Shown one piece after another: positions 1 to 10,527 of a DNA stretch of 64,000 bases (position 1 is its first letter; each line of letters opens with the position of its first letter). The notes under the pieces are model-generated. The model was given only the letters and a program-made list of their open reading frames with translations. It ran no database searches and had not been told where the DNA came from. Source of the DNA: Elasticomyces elasticus (taxonomy: Eukaryota; Ascomycota; Dothideomycetes; Mycosphaerellales; Teratosphaeriaceae); assembly GCA_035926095.1 (NCBI GenBank), contig JAVRQT010000002.1, positions 1,550,001 to 1,614,000 of the forward strand, given 5' to 3'. Both the position numbers and the translations under genes were made by a program.

Positions 1-1469
1 ACTGCCTTGCCAGCAAAACCCTATCTCGGATTGAGCGACATGGCTACAATAGATGGCGAAAGAGAAGACAAGGGGTATGATGCCCAGTTGCGAAGGCCTC
101 GACCGGAGATCCTGCGGCTTCGTGGTAGGACGGCCACGAAATGAGATGGGCAGCTACAGCGTCCTGCAACCTGTGACGGATATGTATTATTGTACGATAT
201 GGCGTGTGTCAACGTGCTGTTGGGCAAACAGACGACCCAGCTTCCGGGAAACAGCAAATCTGTGTGCCGAACTTTTCCGCTTCAGAATTTCGATTGGCTT
301 TATCGCCCTGTCGCCCTGTTTCATCGGAACAGGTTGTTTGCACGGCAGTGACGTGTACCATAGCACGAGTCGCTAGACCAGGAGGCTGTTTCACAGCGAG
401 TCTGCCGTCGTCATGGTTATTCTGGTCCAGCAACACAAGTCTGTCATGTTCACGATGTACCAGTCCTGTTCAGGTACTGTACGTCTCCAGGTTTTGAACT
501 GCTTCAGGCTTCTCCCGCCATCATTTGTTCTAAACCGATTGCAGGGCTGTTCAGGCTGTTCCTGGCGATCACATAATAAACTCAAACTCTGGAAGATTCG
601 AATCCCGGGATCCTGGACCGGGACCGAACCTAGACGGGTGGATGCAAGTGCACCGCCAAGCGTGGAGTACGCGGAGATCCGTGAAGGAAGGTGTGGGGAG
701 GTCGTGGGGGGCCGTCGTTTTTGGATTCCATTTGTCTGACCACCAGCGCTGTGATCGAGCAATCCAGATGGTTCTGACGGCGTAGGGTAATCCTATGACT
801 CACAATCAGCGAGCACCGCCCAACGGGTGCAACAGACCTGTAACAAAGTCACGAAAAGCACACATCTTCTCACACGGCTGTCCACGTTTCTTCAGACACA
901 CACCTCGGCCCACATCCCGCCGAGCGGGTTGCTCGAACAGGCAATCTCGATCTTCACGTCAAAGGGGCGGTGAGGCGCTGGCTGTCTCACACATCACAAA
1001 CATCCAGCGCACACCATCCGGGGACCGGCTTTGCTCCCCTACATTCCGTAAAGCACGGGAGGCCAGACTCATGGCGTTCCACTGCCAGGCCCTCCTATAG
1101 GCTGCGGGACGTGGATGTATTCTAGCTGACGTTGTAAGACTTCGGACGGAAGCAGCGGACACGGAGGCAAGGTACTTTTTTGTTTGTGCGAGCAGGGAAG
1201 CGAGTGCTCCATGAGTCTTGCGATAAGCCTATGCTGAGGTAAGGGGAGGGTTGCGTCGTGGTATTTATGCTATCGTTGTCCACTCCTCTTTTCCCAACCG
1301 TTCCATCTTGCCACTTGATACCAAAAACTTTCACACTACATTGCAGCACTCACCGCGACCAAGTCAACGCCTCACACCTCAACCAGGCACCAAGCAAGCT
1401 ATATCAACGCATCACACTTTGCAACAATCTCCTACAACGGCAACCTCCAACCAAACCAAGCAAACGAAC
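1..1469. other. No recognisable gene
   Basis: Short open frames exist on both strands, but none has a recognisable domain, a convincing intron set or a family motif. The part from about 1200 on is probably the promoter and 5' UTR of the small gene that starts at 1470. Several CTGTTCAGG-like words occur at 460-570, without a regular array. Confidence 0.5.
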
Positions 1470-1706
1470 ATGACCGACACAATGCCACTTCCATCCAACC
1501 AAACCCAACTGCCTCGCAACGACTCCTTCTCCACAACCGACATCCACAACGCCTTCAAAGCCTCGGAGTCAAAGCCAAGAAACAACCTATCGCTGCGGAT
1601 CGTCAAGCATGACGAGACAACGCTTGCAGTGCCACCTCCTTCTCCGTTGGCATCAAGACCGAGCAGTGTGGTGTACGGGCAGCGATCCGAGAACGGCAGG
1701 AGATAA
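1470..1706 (+). CDS. Small hypothetical protein (78 aa)
   Basis: I do not recognise the product. The frame gives 78 residues, beginning MTDTMPLPSNQ and rich in Ser, Pro, Asn and Thr, with a basic middle (SLRIVKHDE) and an Arg-rich end. No signal peptide, membrane segment or cysteine pattern is visible, so it would be a small, probably disordered intracellular protein. I chose the ATG at 1470 because a C/A-rich leader precedes it (CAAACGAACATGACC); the frame extends upstream without a better start. It could be a real short gene or a chance frame, and I lean slightly towards real because of the leader and the compact, non-repetitive sequence. Confidence 0.35.
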   Translation: MTDTMPLPSNQTQLPRNDSFSTTDIHNAFKASESKPRNNLSLRIVKHDETTLAVPPPSPLASRPSSVVYGQRSENGRR

Positions 1707-2355
1707 AGCAAAGTGGTGTGTCGAATTTGATTGATTGAGAGACTGTTGCATGGTGTACTGGCGTCTTTTTTGGAAGGGTGATGAGCATTTGACGGCGTTA
1801 CCGCATTTTCGGTTCTTCATATCAACAAGAGACTGGTAACAGACAGGAATCGGGGCATGGGCACTTGTGGCGGCTGGTATCGCCTGTTGTATGACGAGGT
1901 CGACGGACAGGAACTGTTGAGGGCGAGTGCTCCTCGCACCGCAGCCATCGGAGGTGGTTGAGCATCGATCGACGGACTCCTGGCGAGCAAATGAGTGGAC
2001 TATTGTATTGGTAATACCTGCTCTTTCAATGAGCATGAACATATGGCATCATCTTGCTACCAACATGAGCAATTGCTACCATCACTTTCGCGCCCGTCAC
2101 GAGTTTCACACTGCCGCTGCCTTTCGCATTGATTCCTCAAGACGGCGTCCAAATGTTGCTATGTATTGGTAAGACGAGGATACCACTGACATCTGGCCGA
2201 TGCATGCAGACTAAGCTTCTAATAATGCATATAATGATGAATTCTAGCCTACAACGGCTCTCTATCCTACACGTCAAGCGCTTTTGCTCTCATAGCCTTT
2301 TTGAGCTGGAACACTAGATTCTCTGCCCGCTTGGCACAACTCCTAACCTCCTGAC
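1707..2355. other. Intergenic, no gene seen
   Basis: This stretch lies downstream of the small gene and downstream of the minus-strand UBR7-like gene. Only short shadow frames are present. It probably holds the 3' UTRs of both convergent genes. Confidence 0.5.
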
Positions 2356-3849
2356 CTATCGCCCTACCGCAGCAGCAGCCGCCTCTCTCTCTGCCGTCTC
2401 GTCCCCTCGCAACTTGGCGAAGTACTCCCTGATCTCCTCCGCCCCCACGGGTTGACCTGACTCAGCGAAGGGCTTCAGGAACTCCCGCACTTTATCCTTA
2501 ACATGGTTGTACGCCATCACTCCTTCGATGGCTTTCACACGATCCATACTGCTCAAGGCAGCTTCGCCACGCTCGAGGAGTGAGCCTCCCGAGTGAATGG
2601 AAGCAGGAGCGCCAGCTGCGACCGAGGGTGCGGATTCGGAGAGTGGTGGCTCGTAGCTCTCTTCCTCCTCTAGGAGTTGGCGGTGAAGGGCGAGACGTGG
2701 GAAGCAATCTGGGCAGCGACAGAAGCTGTCGCGGAAGTCTTCTTTAAGGAAGAGGGATATGCGGCCTGTTGGTGCGGGTGGCAGAGTAGCATGCCTGGGA
2801 CCTGCGGAGTCCGTGTGGCCGTTCGTCGGTACCTTAGCTGCGGGTAGCGATACTGATGGATCAGGTTCAGTAGAGTTCGCAGACGCTCCTTGCGTAAGGT
2901 CCACAGCAGGAGTCGGCAAGGTCTCGGTAGTGGCCTTGACTTTCTTATTATCTGGCGCCTCCAAGATCTCCTCTTCGTCATCCGCCTTGCGTTTCTTCGT
3001 TGCTGCCTCATCTGACAGAGCCACTACTTTGTCCTCTGCAGCACTACCATTCGCAACGATGGCTGCTAGACCATCAGCAGACACAGCTGGCAAGAAACCA
3101 GCCGTCCCGGCGTACTGCTTGATCCACGGAAAGGTCTCGACGCACTTGTAGCAGATCAGATGGTCGAAGTCATCTTCAGCCGGAAATCCAGGCGGCAGGT
3201 CGTCCGTCTCTTCGCCGTCATCGTTCGCAGCAGCATCACCACCCTCTTCCATCATAGTCTCCAACCCACCATGCTTGGGCTCCGCCGTCACCACCTGCCG
3301 CGGCAATCCCATTAGACATTCAGCATGCCACCAATCCTCGCCACATCCTCCCTGCTCAGCGGTGCCTAACCCAAGACATTGGAACATCGTGCCTTTCTCC
3401 CTCTCGGGATCATACTCCTCGCCACAACCACAGAATTTGCCTTCATAGTTCTGATTGTAACGATTCGACACACGAGCAACTTCGCCTTTGACATCGCCCT
3501 TGCTGCCCGTGACAGCATTCTGCCTCAGAGTACAAGCTGTTCCAGAAGTCTCGTAGCGCGTACTCCCGCAATCACACTCGAAGTCCCGTTTCGTGAACAG
3601 CTCAACGAGGTTATGCTCACCATGGCATGATATAGAGCATGAGTAGCAGACTCCGGCAGGAGTATGCTGCTGATGGACGGAAGCTGGGGGTGGCGAGCAA
3701 GTTAGACACGCGAACACGCTTTGTCTTAAGGGACCGAGCGGTTTCGTGCAGGTGTTGAACTGATAAGGCAGAGCCTCTCGTGCCTCTTCTTCCAGACGGA
3801 GCTGAGTGGCTATGTAGTCTGAGGCTGTGGAAGTTTGGGAATCGTCCAT
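2356..3849 (-). CDS. UBR7/Mlo2-type E3 ubiquitin ligase (UBR box + PHD finger)
   Basis: Single-exon gene of 497 residues. Residues about 46-110 form a UBR-type zinc box rich in Cys and His (FACLTC, GVCYSCSISCH, ECDCGS). Residues about 138-235 form a PHD-like zinc finger (FCGCGEEYDPE, MFQCLGLG, DWWHAECLMG, LICYKCVETFPW). Human UBR7 and fission-yeast Mlo2 have the same order of domains, followed by a variable acidic linker (here KKRKADDEEE) and a cysteine-containing segment (FCRCPDCFPRL) near residue 380. UBR7 proteins are nuclear E3 ligases linked to histone H2B ubiquitination; that role is carried over from the family. The gene is divergent from MCM2, with only 257 bp between the two start codons. 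Confidence 0.85.
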   Translation of the reverse strand: MDDSQTSTASDYIATQLRLEEEAREALPYQFNTCTKPLGPLRQSVFACLTCSPPPASVHQQHTPAGVCYSCSISCHGEHNLVELFTKRDFECDCGSTRYETSGTACTLRQNAVTGSKGDVKGEVARVSNRYNQNYEGKFCGCGEEYDPEREKGTMFQCLGLGTAEQGGCGEDWWHAECLMGLPRQVVTAEPKHGGLETMMEEGGDAAANDDGEETDDLPPGFPAEDDFDHLICYKCVETFPWIKQYAGTAGFLPAVSADGLAAIVANGSAAEDKVVALSDEAATKKRKADDEEEILEAPDNKKVKATTETLPTPAVDLTQGASANSTEPDPSVSLPAAKVPTNGHTDSAGPRHATLPPAPTGRISLFLKEDFRDSFCRCPDCFPRLALHRQLLEEEESYEPPLSESAPSVAAGAPASIHSGGSLLERGEAALSSMDRVKAIEGVMAYNHVKDKVREFLKPFAESGQPVGAEEIREYFAKLRGDETAEREAAAAAVGR

Positions 3850-4106
3850 CTCGCTTAGGTGACTGATCGTGGCGCGACTTGATCGGAAGCTATGATTGTG
3901 AGTGAACCAAGCTGCTGTCGAGAGTGTGAGTGTGACTTGAGAGCGTCAGTAGTGTATCGATGTCTTGATGTGAGTTTCTGGAGGACGCGAGGTTTGTCCT
4001 GCGAGCACTGTCGGACCGAGCCTCCCGCGACGCGTTCGCGTTTGGAGCGTCGCGTTTCTTGCATCTCGAACATCGACAAACACAATCAACTCACAACGCA
4101 CCCATC
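3850..4106. promoter_or_regulatory. Shared divergent promoter of the UBR7-like gene and MCM2
   Basis: These 257 bp separate two divergent start codons and must hold both core promoters. The MCM2-proximal half is rich in CGCG words (CCCGCGACGCGTTCGCGTTT, then GTCGCGTTTC), which are MBF/E2F-type sites. Confidence 0.7.
4030..4035. promoter_or_regulatory. MCB element (ACGCGT)
   Basis: A perfect ACGCGT lies 72 bp upstream of the MCM2 start, followed directly by TCGCGTTT. ACGCGT is the MluI cell-cycle box bound by MBF (Mbp1/Swi6 or Res/Cdc10), which drives G1/S transcription of replication genes in yeasts. Its position suggests conserved cell-cycle control of MCM2 and perhaps of the divergent ubiquitin ligase. 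Confidence 0.55.
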
Positions 4107-6811
4107 ATGTCTTCGGCCGGCCGTAAACGCACAAGAGACGCAGAGGACGCTCCTTCTTCAGCACCCGCACCGCCGTCAAGTCGTAGGTCGAGCCGCCACA
4201 CGTTTTGCTGTCCATACTGACGATTCAGCCCCTGCCTCTTCACCGCCAGTATTCCCACAAGATGAAGGCGATGAAGACGACGACATTAACCCAGAAGACG
4301 ACCTCATCCGCGACCTGGAGGATGCCGACGAAGCCGCGGAAGAAGATGCCGGCATTGACCTGTTCGGCGACAATTTCGACCGCGACTACGACCGAGGCGC
4401 AGATCAGAACTACCAGGGAGCAGATATTGACGATGAGAACGACTACGACGATCTGGATCTAGCGGACAGGCGACGGCTAGAAGCACAGCTCAATCGCCGC
4501 GACAGAGATATTGCAAGAGAGCGCCGCATGCCAGCTGCGTTCTTGCCGGACGAGGATGAAGATGTCATGGATCTTACGCGACAGCCACGGCGCCGCAGAC
4601 ATCGCTACGACGAAGATCAAGACGACGAAATTATGCACGACGACATCATGAACGAGGAGCTCTCCCTCGAAGCGCTTTCGGATGTCAAAGCTGCTTCGCT
4701 CACAGACTGGGTCGCACAGCCCGCCGTTCACAAGACCATTGCTCGCGAGTTCAAAGCCTTCCTGACGGAGTATACTTCGCCTACCGGAGAATCAATTTAC
4801 GGCGTCCGGATCCGCACGCTTGGAGAACTGAATTCCGAATCTCTAGAGGTTGCCTGGGACCACCTTTCGGAGAGCAAGCCCACCCTCGCGTACTTCCTGG
4901 TCAACGTCCCTACCGAGATCCTTCCCATCTTCGACGCTGTAGCGCTGGACGTTACACTTTACCACTACCCAGATTACGAGAGGATTCACAGCGAACTGCA
5001 TGTCCGCATCACTGACTTGCCTGTCTCCTATACCCTCCGCCAACTCCGTCAATCACATCTCAACTGCCTGCTACGAGTCAGCGGAGTAGTAACACGACGG
5101 ACAGGAGTTTTCCCGCAGCTTAAGTATGTCAAATTTGACTGCATGAAGTGCGGCATCACTCTTGGGCCGTTCCCGCAGGACAGCAGCAGCGAGGTCAAGT
5201 TGTCCTTCTGTCAGAACTGCCAAAGTAGAGGTCCCTTCAGCGTCAACAGCGAGAAAACGGTGTACAGGAATTACCAAAAGCTCACGCTCCAGGAATCTCC
5301 AGGCACTGTTCCCGCCGGTCGGCTGCCAAGACACAGAGAAGTGATCTTGTTGTGGGATCTGATCGACTCCGCGAAGCCAGGCGAAGAAGTCGAGATCACA
5401 GGCGTCTACAGAAACAACTACGACGCTCAGCTGAACAACAAAAACGGCTTCCCTGTGTTCGCCACGATTCTCGAAGCCAATCATGTCGTCAAATCCCACG
5501 ATCAGCTCGCTGGTTTCCGCCTTACCGAAGCCGATGAGCAGGAGATCCGCACTCTCTCCCGCGACCCCAACATCGTGGAAAAAATCATTCAGTCCATCGC
5601 TCCGTCTATTTACGGGCATGCGGACATCAAGACCGCCGTTGCTCTCTCGCTATTCGGCGGTGTAAGCAAGGTCGCGCAAGGCAAACACTCCATCCGCGGT
5701 GACATCAACATCCTCCTTCTCGGCGACCCTGGAACGGCTAAGTCACAGGTGCTAAAGTATATTGAATCTACTGCTCACCGAGCCGTCTTTGCTACAGGCC
5801 AGGGAGCATCGGCTGTTGGTCTCACAGCCAGTGTCCGTCGGGACCCCATGACGCAGGAATGGACGCTCGAAGGCGGTGCCCTCGTCCTGGCCGATCGCGG
5901 TGTCTGCCTCATCGATGAATTCGACAAGATGAACGACCAGGATCGTACCTCTATTCACGAAGCCATGGAGCAACAGACCATTTCCATCTCCAAAGCCGGC
6001 ATCGTGACAACGCTCCAAGCTCGCTGCGCCGTTATCGCCGCTGCCAACCCGATTGGCGGAAGATACAACGGTACCGTGCCTTTCAGCCAGAACGTCGAGC
6101 TCACAGAACCGATCCTTTCGCGTTTCGATATCTTGTGCGTGGTACGCGACACAGTCGACCCGGCCGAAGATGAGCGTCTTGCCAATTTCGTCGTCAACTC
6201 CCATGGTCGTGCACACCCCGTCCACAGTTCTGCCTTAGGGTCCCAGACTCAGACCACAGCTGCTGGGGCGGACAGCCAAGGCGTTGATGGGGATGATGCG
6301 ATGGAAGGCCAGGAAGCTACAGCCGCCGCGGCGCAGAGACCGACGAGCCCGATCCCGCAGGAGCTGTTGAGGAAGTATATCTTGTATGCAAGGGAGCATT
6401 GCAGGCCGAAGCTATATCAGATTGATCAGGACAAGATTGCGCGGTTGTTTGCGGATATGAGGAGAGAGTCGCTTGCCACTGGCGCGTATCCCATCACCGT
6501 AAGTTCACCGAAGTCCCTTGTGATATCTACAATGTGCTGACTTTGAGTAGGTCCGTCATCTGGAGTCAATCTTGAGGATCGCGGAGTCCTTCGCGAAGAT
6601 GCGGCTGGCGGAGTACTGCACAAGTGGCGATATTGATCGCTCCATTGCTGTGGCCGTGGACTCCTTCGTGGGGAGTCAGAAGATGAGCTGCAAGAAGGCT
6701 CTGGGACGGGCATTTGCCAAGTATACTCTTGCGAGACCTGGAGCGGTGAGGCAGGGTGGGAGAGGTGGACAGCGAGCAGGTGGGAGGAGGGAGGTTGGAG
6801 TTGGTGCTTGA
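4107..6811 (+). CDS. mcm2: DNA replication licensing factor MCM2
   Basis: Subunit of the MCM2-7 replicative helicase. My model is join(4107..4182, 4229..6498, 6551..6811), giving 868 aa. The 46-nt first intron (GTAGGT...CTGAC...CAG) joins the start MSSAGRKRTRDAED to the acidic N-terminal tail; the 52-nt second intron (GTAAGT...TAG) precedes VRHLESILRIAESF. Visible landmarks are a C4 zinc finger starting at CMKC (about residue 330) with partner CQNC, Walker A GDPGTAKSQ (about 524), Walker B CLIDEFDKM (about 586-594) and the arginine finger LSRFDIL (about 657). The acidic serine-rich N-terminus is the usual target of DDK kinase and the histone-binding region in MCM2. The sequence upstream of 4107 stays open but is 5' UTR. 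Length and motifs are normal, so the gene looks functional. Confidence 0.95.
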
Positions 6812-7106
6812 GTGGAGGTGATCTTTTGTGTCGTAGCAAGGCGTTGAGCGTTGGAGGACATGCAATTACGGGATGCTGATATCTGCGTCAATGTATGACG
6901 ACCCGACAAGAGTATCATGCAGAGTATCATTCGTGCCACATCGCTGTATTCCCTGAGTGAATGAGCTGCAGCAACAAGGTAAAGGGCGCGTCTGGAGCCT
7001 CACCCATTGCGCACTGATGGAGGCAGCAATGTTTTGACTGGTACATCTGCACTGGTGCTCCCAAGGATCGTCGACCACACTCCCATCGAATCCACCGCTT
7101 CGTTCC

Positions 7107-8341
7107 ATGGACGATGCCGTTTTCGATTCGAAGATCGACAATGCATTGGAATTTGGCTCTGAGCTTGATGGAAACAACGTCAACGACGGGCTCGAGGAGG
7201 CTACTGTAAGCAGCAGCATGGTCCCTCCTCTCAGCAAGGAGCAACTCATCGCCCTCTTCAACAACAAGAAGGTTATCGCCTGGTTGCAAAAGAGGGACAT
7301 GACTCCACGCCAGCGGACTCCGAAGTCATCTCCTATCGCTGATGGCCACGCTCGAGTGTTTGGTGGTGAGGCTAAGCGTCTCATGTTCCAAACCATGCTC
7401 GATGATGTGCTCGCCATGGGTCCTGAACTTAACGAGGGCAACTTCGTCCACTCCACTGACTCCAGCGGCAGCTTCAAGGACTCTGTCATCGCTGCGCTCC
7501 ACTACCCGTCCTTTACCTCTACTCAGCCTCCATACTCTGGGCTCTACGACAAGTCCAACCCTTGCATCCGCTTCCTCGACTTGATGTTCGGCGGTATGGA
7601 TGACATCTTCCTCTACGACGCAATACCAGTCCGCTTGAGGCGCGCATTCCCGACCGACAGAGTATGGGACACGGTTTTGCGAAGGAAGTCCGTGACCGTA
7701 TGGATCGATGCTACGTCGACACTTGGCGCAAGTCTACTGCTACCGTCGGCTTCCAGTTTGGGGAGGAGAACGCCACACGATACAAGAAGCACTTCGGCTC
7801 AACAGCCATTCCTATCTCGCTCCACTCAAGTCTTATGTACGGCGAGCACGTCCACGCGTACCTCGAGCTCGACGAGAAGCGTGATGTAAAGCGCATAACC
7901 TTCCTCGTCTACCATCCAGAGGCTTTCCTTCGCGGTTCTGGCTTCTACCGTGCAGACATGATTAAGACGACGACTACGCTTGCTATGTCGATGGCGTTCC
8001 CCGGCCACCAATTCAGGAGGGTGTAGAAGGACTCGCGGCTGACCAACGATTTCCCTTTCATCCAGCCGTACCTCATCGATATAGTCTATGCTATGGTCCA
8101 GGACGACGACCGCGACAAGGACGCTTACAAGCAGCATAAGACCCACATTCAATGCATCCGCGAGTTTGTTTCTGAGGCTCAGCGAGGCAGTCAAGAGAAG
8201 GAGGAATTGTGTATGCTTCTTGAATTGTCAGTTCGTGTTCTAATAAGAGAGGCTAAGCTTGGCCTGCACATCTCCGAAGCCGACATCCCACCGGAGTTCC
8301 AGCCATACCTGGGGTATGTACTGCCAACACCGTTGTTGTAA
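7107..8341 (+). CDS. Unrecognised protein, two very short introns (or a pseudogene)
   Basis: I do not recognise this family. Coding-looking sequence starts at 7107 (MDDAVFDSKIDNALEFG), changes frame near 7600 and meets a TAG at 8024. Two short introns reconcile the frames: 7586..7629 (44 nt, GTTCGG...CAG) and 8021..8065 (45 nt, GTGTAG...CTGAC...CAG). The model join(7107..7585, 7630..8020, 8066..8341) encodes 381 aa with continuous phase. The protein looks soluble; segments such as RKSTATVGFQFGEEN, HVHAYLELDEKRD and KRITFLVYHPEAF suggest an alpha/beta fold. Both donors are weak, so the alternative is a decaying gene with one frameshift and one nonsense mutation. A GTATGT at about 8313 could also begin a third intron, which would move the C-terminus. 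Confidence 0.45.
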
Positions 8342-8379
8342 ACAATGAAGGGGAGCCAGAATATGGCCACCACCAGCTC

Positions 8380-8935
8380 TCAACACACTAGGTCCATGTC
8401 TGTACCCCAAGCCGGTCCTCTCCATTGCAAGGCATGTCGCCCGAACCGACTAGCCACCGCGAAGTCTAGACCAGTGCAATCGCACTGGAACGTATTCATA
8501 AGGTAATACATTGGAGCAGCCTCCCAGCGAACACTTTTGCAGACCTGGAGAAGTGGTGGTTGAGCGCACGACCGGTGGGTGAGTACGATGCGATGGTCTG
8601 ACAGTAGGACATGTTCGTAGATTGAATTGCGAAGTTCCGGCGGGAGCATGAGCAGACCCTTGGTAGCGCATGGAGTGGCACGCACAGGTGTGAGGCCCGA
8701 GCCGAAGAGGAAAGACTAGTACTTGGATCAGTGATTGGAGTTAGACAATTGTGCGAGGACTTACACCCGTTCGCACGAGTACCTTGCCGCAGGCGTAGCT
8801 CAAGCATGCTGCTGCGCAGGCTAGAGCGATAATGATCTTGGTCGCGTTGCTTGAAAGCATGTAGATGGTTAGTAGAGGAGGCAATAGCGCGGAAACGAGC
8901 CCAATCAAGTAGCTGGTAACGCAGATCTTGAACAT
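8380..8935 (-). CDS. Truncated 2EXR/F-box-like protein with N-terminal membrane segments
   Basis: Model complement(join(8380..8715, 8765..8935)), 168 aa, with a 49-nt intron (GTAAGT...TAG). Exon 1 (57 codons) is strongly hydrophobic (YLIGLVSALLPPLLTIYML and IIIALACAAACLSYACG), so one or two membrane helices are likely. Exon 2 carries LLMLPPELRNSIYEHVLL, the start of the 2EXR/F-box-like domain of filamentous ascomycetes, then PPLLQVCKSVRWEAAPMYY. It shares layout and motifs with the three genes at 25.8-28.8 kb. It ends about 25 residues after the conserved Leu-Asp-Phe, and so lacks the C-terminal helical third (WENLLTGAKAVH... and WTWV) of its relatives. It may be a shortened, degenerating copy; the domain's biochemical role is unknown. 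Confidence 0.6.
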
Positions 8936-9320
8936 GTAATTCAGAGGCTAGATCTGTTCGTCTTGTCAGAACCTGATTAGTCCGGAAAGTTACGAGCTGT
9001 TATACGGCTCTCTGGCTTTGATGCAGTCCTGGCTTTCACACAGCAAACTCCAAGCAGAGCGAAGTGCCTTCGTTCCATTGAGGAGAGTTCGGTGTGCTCC
9101 AATGAACATGCGCATGTCCGAGCGGTCTTGCAAGAACACCATCAGTTTCGACTGGCTTTTCGTCCACCAGTTCAGGCACCCACTTTTGGACAGTTGAGTT
9201 GCGTATGCTAGAACACCATCGCTTAAGTTGGTAATGCCACTGTAACGAGCAGATATGTTCCATTGTGTTCTCGTGGTTGCATCAGTGCTGCATCAAAGAA
9301 ATCTTCAATGGAACAAATTT
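8936..9320. other. Intergenic, no gene seen
   Basis: This stretch lies upstream of the truncated 2EXR-type gene and downstream of the dehydrogenase gene, both on the minus strand. The only open frames are short and lack recognisable features. Confidence 0.5.
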
Positions 9321-10131
9321 TCACATTGAAGTACCGCTGTCTACGACAAGGTTCTGGCCTGTGATGGACCTGGTCGTCGCAAGCACTCGAACCTGATCCG
9401 CCACATCCTGAACAACATTAGTTTTCTTCCAGACTCTACAACGTTGCACTTACCTCAACAGTAGCCAACCGCTTAAGCTTCGTCGCCTGCGTAGCTTTCT
9501 CAATCTTCTCCTCTCCAAAGCTCAATCCCCAATCTGTCAACAACAAACCCGGACTAACACTATTCACTCGTATCTTCGGCGAGCAGATGACAGCCAAAGC
9601 CTTCGAGAGATGGATAGCGGCAGCTTTCGTCACGGAGTACGGCAACGAGGATCCAGACGGCTTGACACCAGCAACGCTTGCTGTCGTCACGAACGCGCCC
9701 TCAGTCTCCTCGAGATGAGATTTCGCGGCATGCATAAGCCAGAGATGTGCTTTGACGTTGTAGAGGAAGCACTTATCCCAATCCTCGTCGACCATGCCTT
9801 CGTCGAGATTGGCGAAGTTCGTAACGCGAGTCCAGCCTGCGTTCGAGATCACTACATCAAGGCGTCCGAACGTGTTGACGGTCTCCTTGACGAGGTTTTG
9901 CAAGGCAGGTTTGTCACCGACGTCAGCCTGGAAAAGCGAAAAGCGAGATTCTTGAGAAGGTTGATCTCGAGTGCTAGGGATCTTGTGTAGCTCTTCTATT
10001 AGAGTCTGGCCTCGGGCTGTGTTGTTGGCGTAGTTGATGGCTAGGCGGAAGTCTGGTGCGAGTACTCGGGCGATCTGAGCTCCTAGTCCAGCTGTACCGG
10101 CGGTAATGAGGGCGACCTTCTGGGCTGCCAT
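9321..10131 (-). CDS. Short-chain dehydrogenase/reductase (SDR)
   Basis: Model complement(join(9321..9407, 9454..10131)), 254 aa, classical SDR length. The 46-nt intron (GTAAGT...CAG) adds the usual SDR C-terminus DVADQVRVLATTRSITGQNL plus VVDSG. The Rossmann cofactor motif near residues 10-17 is TAGTAGLG, in place of the common TGxxxGIG. NNAG is replaced by ISNAG, and the catalytic YxxxK is YSVTK near residue 164, preceded by the catalytic serine in TTASVAG. It should be a cytosolic NAD(P)-dependent oxidoreductase of unknown substrate. It is divergent from the SUB1 gene, with about 400 bp between starts. Confidence 0.88.
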
Positions 10132-10527
10132 ATTCAGCTAGAACAATAAAGAATGAGGAAAGGTTAGAAGAACAAGAGCATGAGAGCCCTTGAGCATTGT
10201 CATCCGTTGCCCCGCCATTGAAGCCGAGCGAAGATGCAGTGTGGTGGACATCGCGGCCATCGCCACAGCATACGAGGTACCATCTCATCGAGCGTCAGGT
10301 GCACAAGCTAGGTCAGGGCCATCAGTTCGTGCTTTTGGAGAGCGTGAGGCAGGTTGTGGTGAAGTCGAAACAGCTTCGAGTTGGTGACATCACTTCTTCA
10401 ACGCGTCTTCCAAATCGCGTCTACCCTTGACCGCAACCTCCCTTCATCATACAACTCACGCCAGCAGCATTTCTCACGCCAGTCACCTCACCGCTTCGTA
10501 CTCGCAACCACAACAGAGCCCGCAAAG
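10132..10527. promoter_or_regulatory. Divergent promoter between SDR and SUB1
   Basis: This 396-bp region lies between two divergent start codons. The SUB1-proximal half is C/A-rich with CTCAC and CAACCAC runs typical of fungal 5' leaders. I see no coding signal and no specific operator. Confidence 0.5.

Noticed and set aside
592..612. tRNA B-box-like GATTCGAATCCC
   Set aside because: No A-box at the right distance and no acceptor or anticodon stem could be folded around it.
5071..5619. 182-codon frame antisense to MCM2
   Set aside because: Covers the conserved zinc-finger region of MCM2 on the other strand; no motif of its own.
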